A stretch of 35,365 nucleotides of DNA from an uncultured Saprospiraceae bacterium (GTDB lineage Bacteria; Bacteroidota; Bacteroidia; Chitinophagales; Saprospiraceae). This document shows, piece by piece, positions 28,566 through 35,364 of this stretch (the first letter of the stretch is position 1; the number at the start of each line of letters is the position of its first letter). The translations under genes were made by a program, and so were the position numbers. The stretch is from the NCBI GenBank assembly GCA_937921825.1, contig CAKZVK010000142.1, forward strand, positions 1 through 35,365. Direction: 5' to 3'. A model generated the notes under the pieces. The model made no database searches. It saw only the letters and a list, made by a program, of their open reading frames with translations, and was not told the DNA's origin.

Positions 28566-29129
28566 ATGAATAAAATTAAGAGTTTATCCCTTGCATTCTT
28601 CCTTTTTGTTGCTGGTCAATCGATAGGTCAAGATCATTTTAAGGTGGATCTTAGTAACAGAGCACCAGATGTCAAAACAATGGTTATGTCCTTTGAAGGC
28701 TCTAGCTCTATTCCTTTCTTAGCGAATGATGTAAATGGAGTAGAACAATCCCTCAGCACTATGCAAGGTAAGACGGTGTTGCTGTACTTCTGGCATAATG
28801 ACTGTATAAGGTGTCATGAGCAACTAAGCGATCTTAATAAGTTGACCGCTAACTATCCAGATAATCTAAAAGTTGTTTCTTTTTCTACTAATACTAAAGA
28901 GGAGATTAAGAATTTCACTAACTCAACTAAAGTAGATTTCCCAATAATTCCCAATAGTAAAACCTTATCAGAAGGTCCATACGGAGGAGACCTAGGTTAT
29001 CCAAAATTATTCATCTTAGATAAGTCTGGCATGATAAAGTGGGTATTGCCAGAAATGGAAATGAGAGGAGATTTTGGTACTTACAAATTCCTAGAGACAC
29101 TTCACGTTTCATTACATAAGAAATCCTAG
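28566..29129 (+). CDS. Exported TlpA/ResA-like thioredoxin-fold protein with a CIRC active site
   Basis: 187 residues. A signal peptide (MNKIKSLSLAFFLFVAGQSIG, about 1-21) is followed by a thioredoxin-like domain. It has LLYFWHNDCIRCHEQL with active-site cysteines C80 and C83, and a cis-proline motif GYPKLFIL near residue 151. The lead-in VNGVEQSLSTMQGKTVLLYFW is typical of the TlpA/AhpC-TSA group. Likely a periplasmic thiol-disulfide oxidoreductase. Whether it oxidises, reduces or isomerises cannot be read from the sequence. It lies 136 bp downstream of the Cys-rich giant protein gene, on the same strand, with only a weak terminator between. Partner proteins for reoxidation are not in the window. 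Confidence 0.85.
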   Translation: MNKIKSLSLAFFLFVAGQSIGQDHFKVDLSNRAPDVKTMVMSFEGSSSIPFLANDVNGVEQSLSTMQGKTVLLYFWHNDCIRCHEQLSDLNKLTANYPDNLKVVSFSTNTKEEIKNFTNSTKVDFPIIPNSKTLSEGPYGGDLGYPKLFILDKSGMIKWVLPEMEMRGDFGTYKFLETLHVSLHKKS

Positions 29130-29253
29130 GTGTACGATAGAGTAGCCTTCAGCTTTGGTGTACCATTGGAAGGGACGGGTTGCTTACTAGATCTAGATAT
29201 GCTTGTAGAGATAGAAATCTCCGCTTATCTTGCGCCCGTAAAATAATCGCCAC

Positions 29254-29877
29254 ATTTATTCAATAAAGGAAATATATTATACCCTTCAGGGTGAAGGGTT
29301 TCATGCTGGAAGACCAGCAGTATTCTGTAGATTCTCAGGTTGTAACCTCTGGAGTGGGAGAGAAGAAGATAGGTCCAAAGCCATTTGTCAGTTTTGTGAT
29401 ACAGATTTCTGGGGCACAGATGGAGAAAATGGAGGTAAGTATTCTGATTCGGAGTTAGTAGCTAAGATCACTAGTATGTGGCCGACAGAATCAGCACCCT
29501 TTGTTGTTTTTACAGGAGGGGAACCAGCATTGCAATTAGATGAAGAGCTCATCTTCGAACTCAAGAAAGCCAGTATCGAAATTGCAATAGAAACAAATGG
29601 GACTCTAGAATTGCCTGCGGGTATAGATTGGATCTGTATGAGCCCTAAAGCCAATACTGAAATAAAAGTTGTCTCCGGAGATGAGATAAAAATTGTCTAT
29701 CCTCAGACGGGGATCAATCCTTCTGACTTCGAAAATTTTGACTTTAATCATTTTTATATCCAACCGATGGATTCACCTTTTCAGGCTCAGAATACAGAAG
29801 CAGCAATAGACTATTGTAAGGCACATCCACAATGGAAGTTAAGCATCCAGACACATAAGTTGCTGAATATTCCATGA
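29254..29877 (+). CDS. queE: 7-carboxy-7-deazaguanine synthase (radical SAM), apparently starting at ATT
   Basis: 207 residues if translated from ATT at 29254. It converts CPH4 to 7-carboxy-7-deazaguanine in queuosine/7-deazapurine synthesis. The N-terminus YSIKEIYYTLQGEGFHAGRP is the normal QueE start. Cluster cysteines are C30, C45 and C48, an exact CX14CX2C, the variant radical SAM motif known from Burkholderia QueE. FTGGEPALQLD supplies the GGEP motif, and IAIETNGT and WICMSPKA follow. The frame is closed upstream by TAA at 29239-29241, and no ATG, GTG, TTG or CTG occurs in frame before the motif. The first ATG (29476) would remove the whole cluster site. ATT at 29254 sits where homologues have Met; ATA at 29263 is a weaker choice. 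The stop overlaps the next gene as ATGA. Confidence 0.85.
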   Translation: MYSIKEIYYTLQGEGFHAGRPAVFCRFSGCNLWSGREEDRSKAICQFCDTDFWGTDGENGGKYSDSELVAKITSMWPTESAPFVVFTGGEPALQLDEELIFELKKASIEIAIETNGTLELPAGIDWICMSPKANTEIKVVSGDEIKIVYPQTGINPSDFENFDFNHFYIQPMDSPFQAQNTEAAIDYCKAHPQWKLSIQTHKLLNIP

Positions 29878-30578
29878 TCAGAAATTTCCTCCTGCTGTTT
29901 ATAATGGCTGTAGGCCTTTCCTGTGCTCATAGTGTAAAACATATTTGTGATACTAATGATTGTTCCTTTGGGTCAAACCTTTCGCATCTTGGTAGGTTCG
30001 TGTCTGTCAGTCGATTTGTCAATCTTCATGACAGCACTCAGGTTCTGGAGCAAAAGACGATAGTTGGTTTTGAAATTGATTTTCAGAAAAATGCCTTACA
30101 TCTCACAGCCTATCTAGAAGAGGAGGATATTAGATATCGTTATACGAAGAGAGATACTTGCATATGGAAGGATCCATGTATTGAATTCTTTTTTGACCCT
30201 GGTGCAGATGGACTTGATTACTACGAGATACAATTTAATGCCTATCCGCAAGTATGGGATCTGAAATTAAAAGGAACAGGTACAAGAGTCAATGCACCAG
30301 ATAATATGATCGATTGGGATATCGGAGAGAACTTCGGTCTCCAAAAGCGATCAGGTACGCCTAATCAGAGTAATGATAAGGACGCATTCTGGTCTATATT
30401 AGCTACCGTCGACTGGAATAAAATCTCAGAAGGCAAACCCAAAACGGGGGATACCTGGGCCTATAATTTTATGAGAGTAGACTATGATGAAAAAGGTGTA
30501 CCTACCTATTGGGTAGCCGCACCTACTGACCATACTAATATCCATGTGCCAGCTAAGTGGCCTACCGTTACCTTCTAG
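29874..30578 (+). CDS. CBM9-like (carbohydrate-binding family 9-like) lipoprotein
   Basis: 234 residues. It begins with a short hydrophobic leader and a lipobox-like GLSC with C17 as the candidate lipidated cysteine (MIRNFLLLFIMAVGLSC). The body resembles the CBM9/DOMON-like beta-sandwich common in Bacteroidota: ALHLTAYLEEEDIR, WKDPCIEFFFDPGADG, YYEIQFNAYPQVWDLKL, then FWSILATVDW and WAYNFMRVDY. Probable sugar- or ligand-binding envelope lipoprotein without an evident catalytic site. The start codon overlaps the queE stop (ATGA), so the two are probably translationally coupled, an odd pairing with no obvious shared pathway. The stop TAG lies in a CTAG that also supplies the stop of the convergent gene. 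Confidence 0.82.
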   Translation: MIRNFLLLFIMAVGLSCAHSVKHICDTNDCSFGSNLSHLGRFVSVSRFVNLHDSTQVLEQKTIVGFEIDFQKNALHLTAYLEEEDIRYRYTKRDTCIWKDPCIEFFFDPGADGLDYYEIQFNAYPQVWDLKLKGTGTRVNAPDNMIDWDIGENFGLQKRSGTPNQSNDKDAFWSILATVDWNKISEGKPKTGDTWAYNFMRVDYDEKGVPTYWVAAPTDHTNIHVPAKWPTVTF

Positions 30579-31885
30579 ATACGATAGTTAAGACTCAGCA
30601 AATATTTATGTGCTCTCTGTCTCTGTATACTTGTTTTGAATAAATCCTTATGACTGTATCTGTAAGCTACTCCAAGTTGTAATTTGTCAGAAAGGCCATA
30701 ACTGACCTGTAGTTCATTATATGGTAGTAGAGAATTAAGAGTAGGTAATTCTGCACCAGTAGCTTCCACAGTTTGTCTTGATCCATCCTCATTCTGATTT
30801 GTGAAGTCGTAGTATTCTATTCCAGCATGAATGCCGAGGCTTACTTTTGATGACAGCTGATAAGCGAAGAAAGCACCAGTCTTGAAGTAGAGTCTATTGA
30901 GGGTAGTGATTCTTGAATCTACACTTGTATCCAGAACATTATTGTTATCTTCGAAGGTACCAGAATTGCTACCAGAAAGACCTATTTCATTGGCAACACC
31001 TGTTGGTGAATTATCATTACTTAGTAATATTTCCTCTAGGCTATCCGCAGTAGTCATGTTTGCTTTGTCATTAAGTTGATATCCTGCACCAAGGGTTATG
31101 CCATAGCCCACTTTATTATTTTTTCTGATTAAACCCAGATTAAGTTCTGGTCCTAAAGTATTCAACTGATGTGCATGGAATCCTGATAAGGCTATACTAG
31201 GCACCCATTTTTGTAGCTGATTTTTTTCAGCTGGTAGAATCGGCTCAGAGAATAATTCTGGTTGGAAGGTGATAGGGAAGAAGTTGTTTCTGTCATATTG
31301 GATAAGGGTCCCTAAGCTTACCAAGGGAGAAAGTGTCTCCAGGGTTAAGCGATCATTTTTTACGTCGATACTTTTTGGAGTTGTACTCGTCGTCGGACTT
31401 GCTGCTGCTAAGCTTACCGATTTCTTTGTTACTGCTGGACTATAATTACTCGTCGGTGTCTGCGTGAAAATTGTAGCTACGCTTTTCTTTGTTGCTGGTG
31501 CTTCTTTGATTATTTGAGCTGTAGATTTTATAGGTTGAGTGGATGTCGTTATAATATTAGAAATAGGAGTAGTCACATTAGAGGCTACTGAAGTTGGTTC
31601 TTCATTGATGGACTTATGGTTGTTGTTTTCGACCAACAGTTTTTCAGACTTTGACTCAGTAGTCGGTGTCAGCTTCTGGTTTAGTGGATAGGGTTCAATC
31701 TTATTAGCTGTATTAGAATCCGGCATTAATAGCCAGGCACCTATTCCAATGCCAACAAGCAAGGCAGGCCATAAGAATAGCCATAGGGCTCTTCTCTTTT
31801 CTTCCTTTTGCGGAAGTTCAGCTTCAAGGATGGGGAACATTTTGTCCCAGCCTCTATCTACTCTGTTGCTTCTATTATCCTGCAT
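30575..31885 (-). CDS. Trans-envelope protein: cytoplasmic anti-sigma-like tail, membrane helix, Ser/Thr-rich linker, outer-membrane beta-barrel domain
   Basis: 436 residues. Residues 1-32 are polar and basic with a WDKMFPILEAELP motif. Residues 33-54 (ALWLFLWPALLVGIGIGAW) form one membrane helix. Preceding RR and Lys suggest an N-in orientation and there is no cleavage motif. Residues 55 to about 190 are a low-complexity Ser/Thr/Lys/Pro linker long enough to cross the periplasm. About 225-436 show alternating amphipathic strands with aromatic girdles (VGYGITLGAGYQLND, LYFKTGAFFAYQLS, VSLGIHAGIEYYDF, LQLGVAYRYSHKD, YLLSLNYRI), as in PorT/OMP_b-brl barrels. Its start overlaps the sigma-factor stop by 11 bp, the usual place for an anti-sigma gene. 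It lacks the zinc HxxxCxxC anti-sigma motif, so the anti-sigma role is inference. Confidence 0.75.
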   Translation of the reverse strand: MQDNRSNRVDRGWDKMFPILEAELPQKEEKRRALWLFLWPALLVGIGIGAWLLMPDSNTANKIEPYPLNQKLTPTTESKSEKLLVENNNHKSINEEPTSVASNVTTPISNIITTSTQPIKSTAQIIKEAPATKKSVATIFTQTPTSNYSPAVTKKSVSLAAASPTTSTTPKSIDVKNDRLTLETLSPLVSLGTLIQYDRNNFFPITFQPELFSEPILPAEKNQLQKWVPSIALSGFHAHQLNTLGPELNLGLIRKNNKVGYGITLGAGYQLNDKANMTTADSLEEILLSNDNSPTGVANEIGLSGSNSGTFEDNNNVLDTSVDSRITTLNRLYFKTGAFFAYQLSSKVSLGIHAGIEYYDFTNQNEDGSRQTVEATGAELPTLNSLLPYNELQVSYGLSDKLQLGVAYRYSHKDLFKTSIQRQRAHKYLLSLNYRI

Positions 31886-32462
31886 CGTTTATTTGATTTG
31901 TAAACTTCTTTGAGTACTCTTTTTGTAAAATTTTTCTTGCCTCTGACAGATACCATCTGCAAGTATTTTTATTCATTTTCAGCTTGCTGCTGATCTCTTC
32001 ATGATTGAATCCCTCTATGGCAAATAGATGAAAGACTTTCATGTGTTTTTCTGGCAGGCTTTCTACCAGTGAAATGAGATCTTGATAGTATAGACTATGC
32101 GTTTCTTCTACAGAAGGTTCTAGTTGGAAACTGTCTTCATAGATTAGAAACTTTAAGTCTTTAGAAGAACTTCTGAAATAGCTACTGATACTATGGTAGA
32201 TAATTCTCCTTACCCATCCTTCGAATGATCCTTTGTTTTCGAAAAGATCTATTTTCTTAAATACTCTCAGAAATCCATTATTCAGTATGTCTATAATCTG
32301 ATCATCATCTTGAGTATATCTGAGTACCATTCTTTCCATAATTGGGAAGTAGTGTCTGTAGAGTTTTTCCTGAGCCAATCTATTATTTTTCTTACACCAC
32401 TCGATCAGAACATTTCTTTGATGTTCGTCTGTGAATGAAAGATGTTTAATAGTATTGGACAT
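31875..32462 (-). CDS. ECF-type RNA polymerase sigma-70 factor
   Basis: 195 residues. Region 2 spans about 30-100 (LAQEKLYRHYFPIMERMVLRY, DDDQIIDILNNGFLRVFKKI, FEGWVRRIIYHSISSYFR). Region 4 spans about 128-185 (LVESLPEKHMKVFHLFAIEG, then the helix-turn-helix HEEISSKLKMNKNTCRWYLSEARKIL). There is no region 1 or 3, as expected for group 4 sigma factors. It should direct RNA polymerase to a dedicated promoter set, which the window does not identify. Third gene of a tight leftward operon: 15 bp after the outer-membrane gene and overlapping the barrel-fusion gene by 11 bp. Confidence 0.93.
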   Translation of the reverse strand: MSNTIKHLSFTDEHQRNVLIEWCKKNNRLAQEKLYRHYFPIMERMVLRYTQDDDQIIDILNNGFLRVFKKIDLFENKGSFEGWVRRIIYHSISSYFRSSSKDLKFLIYEDSFQLEPSVEETHSLYYQDLISLVESLPEKHMKVFHLFAIEGFNHEEISSKLKMNKNTCRWYLSEARKILQKEYSKKFTNQINDAG

Positions 32463-32477
32463 TAATATTTTTCTTTG

Positions 32478-33245
32478 CTATAACAAGATACCTAATCTTA
32501 GTGCTAGTCTTTTGTAAGTCAGTCTCTGAATAGATATATCACTCGACCAGGAACTAGCGTACGTAAGCTCTGCCTTTTGGAACTTGTATCCAAGATCTAC
32601 GGTAAATTTATTTTCATATCTCCCTAGACGCAAGCCCAGCGATGGGTAGAGCATAGGACCACCTTTGGCTTCTCTCAGTAAGAAGTCCTCATTTTTGAAT
32701 GCCAGTCCATAACCTGCTTGTATATTGAAGAAGAGGGAAGTATTCTTAGGGTTGAGGAAGCTGGTGTACTCTAGGAAAATTGGAATAATGTTTTCTCCAC
32801 TATTCCAGATGAATCTATCATAACCTATTCCTGCTCCTACACTTACAAATCTATTGAATCGCTTGCCAGCCGAAAAGGAAAGTCCAAGACCATTAATGGC
32901 CTTAGCTCTCTGACCTTCATTACCTGCGATGAATTGTATTTTTCCACTATAATAAATGCCTTCTTCTTTGAAGGAATAGTGATTTTTATTTATTACTCCA
33001 GCAGCACTCTTCTGAATTATCTTCCGTATAGCTGAGCTAGGTAAGACAAAATTATCTGTCCATAGGGTCTTCAGATCTATGTACTCACCGATCACCCAAG
33101 AATTGACTTCTCCTTCTATTACAGTGCCATTGTTGAGCTGGACGATGACAGTCTTTTGTTCTTCCAGTTGGTTTTCCTGAGCATTGATTGTGACCGAAGT
33201 CACAATCAATACCAGAATAGCTATTGCTAATTTTCTAATGGTCAT
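32478..33245 (-). CDS. Outer-membrane beta-barrel-like protein of unknown function
   Basis: 255 residues. A signal peptide (MTIRKLAIAILVLIVTSVTINAQ) is followed by a small N-terminal domain (about 31-80) with VQLNNGTVIEGEVNSWVIG and AIRKIIQKS. This looks like the short LSm/SH3-like segment placed before some Bacteroidota barrels. The remainder has alternating strands (GLGLSFSAGKRFNRFVSVGAGIGY, SLFFNIQAGYGLAF, PSLGLRLGRYENKFTVDLGY) ending RLALRLGILL, consistent with an about 8-strand barrel. I cannot name the family. It is 6 bp after the LVIVD lipoprotein gene and 15 bp before the sigma gene, so it is almost certainly co-transcribed with both and may take part in the same signalling or surface module. 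Confidence 0.75.
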   Translation of the reverse strand: MTIRKLAIAILVLIVTSVTINAQENQLEEQKTVIVQLNNGTVIEGEVNSWVIGEYIDLKTLWTDNFVLPSSAIRKIIQKSAAGVINKNHYSFKEEGIYYSGKIQFIAGNEGQRAKAINGLGLSFSAGKRFNRFVSVGAGIGYDRFIWNSGENIIPIFLEYTSFLNPKNTSLFFNIQAGYGLAFKNEDFLLREAKGGPMLYPSLGLRLGRYENKFTVDLGYKFQKAELTYASSWSSDISIQRLTYKRLALRLGILL

Positions 33246-33251
33246 TGCTTA

Positions 33252-34547
33252 TTATTTTGAAGGCTCTGAAGAAAGGTAACTGATGACTTTTAGATCAGAT
33301 GGATCGCTGGTATCATATTGATACAGACCATCGTTACCTATCACGAGTAGGTGATCGCTGGCTAGAGAGATAGCATCATAGGCATGCAAATCTTCGATAT
33401 GCTCTATTCTTTTGTCACCTATTTTTTTCAGATCATCATTTTCAAAAACTTTCAAGCCAAATTGCCCTTCGCAGATATAGACATTGTTATCTCTAACGGT
33501 CAGTCCATGTGGATGCTCCATGTCAAAACTTTCAATCAACTGAGGTGAACTGATATTACTGACATCAATGACATCTAATTGGTTAATGAAGTTCTGACAA
33601 GTTGTTCCATTTCTAAGTGTCACATAAGCGATATCGTCTTTTACATATACAGGGTCACATGCTCTAGCATGTCTAAATTCTGAGACATAACTCGGTGCTG
33701 CCGGATCAGTTCTATCATAGATGAACATCCCATTGTTACCACCGATAAATAAGTGGTCTTCATAAGCAAACAAAGTTTCGATATTCCAGTCTACTGGAGT
33801 GGTCTCTTTTCTGATAGGCTTAGTAGGTGCTTCTAGATCATAGGCGACAAGTTCTCTTGTGTTTATAACATAGAGGAAGTCTTCTATAACAGAAAATCTA
33901 GCAAAAGACCCTCCGACACCAGTTATCTCATTAGCTCTTGGAACGCCACCTCCTGTGGCTTCAGCATTATTCGCCAGCATGGCGTCATCTAGAAAAACAT
34001 TCCCTCCTCTCCAGAAGAAGTTATCTCCAAAATTCGGCTCTGAGCAATCTATCTCTATCACTCTATCGGTTTCTTTGGTGCCTACATAATATCCTCTTCG
34101 GTCATCTCTCCATGAGTAGACATTGAAGACCTCTTCATCTCTACAGAGAAGTGATGGGTTTTCTAGATCACTGACATCGATAGTCAGAAGATCTACATAG
34201 CTATCTGCGTACATGATATTGTTTTTGATAGCTACATCTAGATTTCCAGGTATGGCGAGGAAACCTAATTTTGCAGGATTGCTAGGATCAGTGTTGTCAT
34301 AAATGTGGATACCTTCATATCTTTCATTTATCATGATCTTATTGTCATAGTAATAGATCTTACCTGGTAGCTCTAGTTTTCGATCATCGAAAAAATCCGG
34401 TTCTATTCTAAAATCATTGGGATGTGCAAAAATCGCTTCGAATTCGACAAAGTGTCTGGTTTCTTCACAACTGTCTTTCAGGCATGAAGTAAAGCTCAAG
34501 CAAAGAGCGAAAAGACCTAAGAGGTAAATAGAGTTCTTGTTGTTCAT
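33252..34547 (-). CDS. LVIVD-repeat beta-propeller lipoprotein
   Basis: 431 residues. The leader ends in a lipobox (LSFTSC, lipidated C22), followed by LKDSCEE. The Lys-Asp just after the cysteine resembles the Bacteroidota surface lipoprotein export signal. The body repeats the LVIVD/propeller blade pattern of a hydrophobic beta strand plus IYDxTDPSxPxxxG: GIHIYDNTDPSNPAKLGFL, LLTIDVSDLENPSLL, ELVAYDLEAPTKPI, MFIYDRTDPAAPSYV, QLDVIDVSNISSPQLI, GLYQYDTSDPSDLKVI. Six or seven blades are visible. First gene of the four-gene leftward operon with the sigma factor. A long terminator-like hairpin lies 23 bp upstream of its ATG. Inferred role: surface-exposed binding protein, possibly the sensing or output partner of the operon. 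Confidence 0.85.
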   Translation of the reverse strand: MNNKNSIYLLGLFALCLSFTSCLKDSCEETRHFVEFEAIFAHPNDFRIEPDFFDDRKLELPGKIYYYDNKIMINERYEGIHIYDNTDPSNPAKLGFLAIPGNLDVAIKNNIMYADSYVDLLTIDVSDLENPSLLCRDEEVFNVYSWRDDRRGYYVGTKETDRVIEIDCSEPNFGDNFFWRGGNVFLDDAMLANNAEATGGGVPRANEITGVGGSFARFSVIEDFLYVINTRELVAYDLEAPTKPIRKETTPVDWNIETLFAYEDHLFIGGNNGMFIYDRTDPAAPSYVSEFRHARACDPVYVKDDIAYVTLRNGTTCQNFINQLDVIDVSNISSPQLIESFDMEHPHGLTVRDNNVYICEGQFGLKVFENDDLKKIGDKRIEHIEDLHAYDAISLASDHLLVIGNDGLYQYDTSDPSDLKVISYLSSEPSK

Positions 34548-34570
34548 TGTTCTTTTTTTCTATGAGTCTG

Positions 34571-34623
34571 AAAAAATCACCAACAAATGCTAAGGGATTA
34601 CTTAGTTAGAATTTGTTGGTGAT
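34571..34623 (-). terminator. Terminator-like 13-bp hairpin in the leader of the sigma operon (attenuator or operator)
   Basis: ATCACCAACAAAT (34576-34588) and ATTTGTTGGTGAT (34611-34623) are perfect inverted copies. The 22-nt spacer has an inner 5-bp CTAAG/CTTAG stem. Read on the minus strand the stem is followed directly by T6 (A6 at 34571-34576). No leftward gene lies upstream to be terminated, so it would act inside the leader of the lipoprotein gene. Confidence 0.55.
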
Positions 34624-34738
34624 GCGTCCACTTTTTTGTGGGTTATTAATGGAAAATTGTTGTTTAATGATAGCTAACATCTAGTTCTATAGAAGTATAT
34701 AATGACTATACACCTACATAGACTACATGTGTTGCTTC

Positions 34739-34748
34739 ATTTGTTGGT
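34739..34748. repeat. Third copy of the ATTTGTTGGT motif
   Basis: ATTTGTTGGT here repeats 34611-34620 in direct orientation, and 34579-34588 holds the inverted copy. Three copies of a 10-mer in 170 bp suggest a repeated protein-binding site nearer the rightward gene. Confidence 0.45.
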
Positions 34749-34824
34749 AGCGATTGTAGTTTTTTTACTTTTTTTCCGAAACCTATAGATCAGCAAGTTG
34801 TTCAAGTAATAATAATCAACGTAT

Positions 34825-35364
34825 ATGAGTAAAATCTTAGCCTTTGGCGCCAGTTCTAGTAGTAAATCCATTAATAAACGTCTAGCGACCTACGCGGCAT
34901 CTTTGGTGTCTGGAGGAGATGTCACAGTTCTAGACCTTAATGATTTCGAAATGCCTATCTATTCCGAAGACAGACAGAAAGAGGGTATTCCTGAGCTAGC
35001 GCATGCTTTCAAGAAGCAAATTGTAGAGGCTGATGCTATCATTATTTCCTTAGCAGAGCATAATGGGACCTATACCGTGGCCTTTAAGAATATCTTGGAT
35101 TGGGTTAGTGTCATAGATCAGAATGTATGGATGGAGAGGCCCATGGTCTTATTGTCTACCTCACCTGGAGGAAGAGGCGGTGCTAGGATCTTAGAAATTG
35201 CAAAAGACAGTTATAATTATCTAGGTGGTAAGGTTTCTGGAGCTCTTGCAGTCCCCAATTTTTTTGACAACTTCTCGGATGATAATGGACTCTCACATGA
35301 AGAACTAAAGAAGAGTCTAGATGATCTTATTTCTACTCTAGAAGAAGATATTGCCAAAATATAG
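34825..35364 (+). CDS. NADPH-dependent FMN reductase family protein (flavodoxin-like)
   Basis: 179 residues, complete, stop TAG at 35362-35364. The flavodoxin-like fold begins MSKILAFGASSSSKSINKRLA, the phosphate-binding loop of the SsuE/ArsH/ChrR-type NAD(P)H:flavin reductases. It continues with the family block ADAIIISLAEHNGTYTVAFKNILDW (shown here in two overlapping parts: ADAIIISLAEHNG and NGTYTVAFKNILDW) and a STSPGGRGGARIL loop. Most homologues have PEYN where this protein has AEHN. Probable cytoplasmic flavin or quinone/azo-type reductase; the electron acceptor cannot be deduced. It is divergent from the sigma operon across a shared control region. Confidence 0.87.
   Translation: MSKILAFGASSSSKSINKRLATYAASLVSGGDVTVLDLNDFEMPIYSEDRQKEGIPELAHAFKKQIVEADAIIISLAEHNGTYTVAFKNILDWVSVIDQNVWMERPMVLLSTSPGGRGGARILEIAKDSYNYLGGKVSGALAVPNFFDNFSDDNGLSHEELKKSLDDLISTLEEDIAKI

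Larger units (their letters stand above)
34548..34824. promoter_or_regulatory. Divergent control region between the sigma operon and the FMN reductase gene
   Basis: This 277-bp, gene-free, AT-rich region must hold promoters in both directions. No exact TAnnTTTG box was found on either strand. Its visible features are the hairpin at 34571-34623 and a third copy of the hairpin's 10-bp core at 34739-34748. Confidence 0.5.

Noticed and set aside
29130-29246. A 38-codon GTG-start ORF directly after the thioredoxin-like gene
   Set aside because: It is in a different frame from queE, has no recognisable feature, and its start overlaps nothing functional. It is probably chance; the stretch is treated as intergenic.
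29476-29877. A 133-residue protein starting at ATG 29476
   Set aside because: This start deletes the QueE N-terminus and all three cluster cysteines, which are encoded in frame just upstream.
34628-34641. CCAC-TTTTTT-GTGG mini hairpin as a second terminator
   Set aside because: The stem is only 4 bp and the T-run is in the loop, so it is not a terminator.
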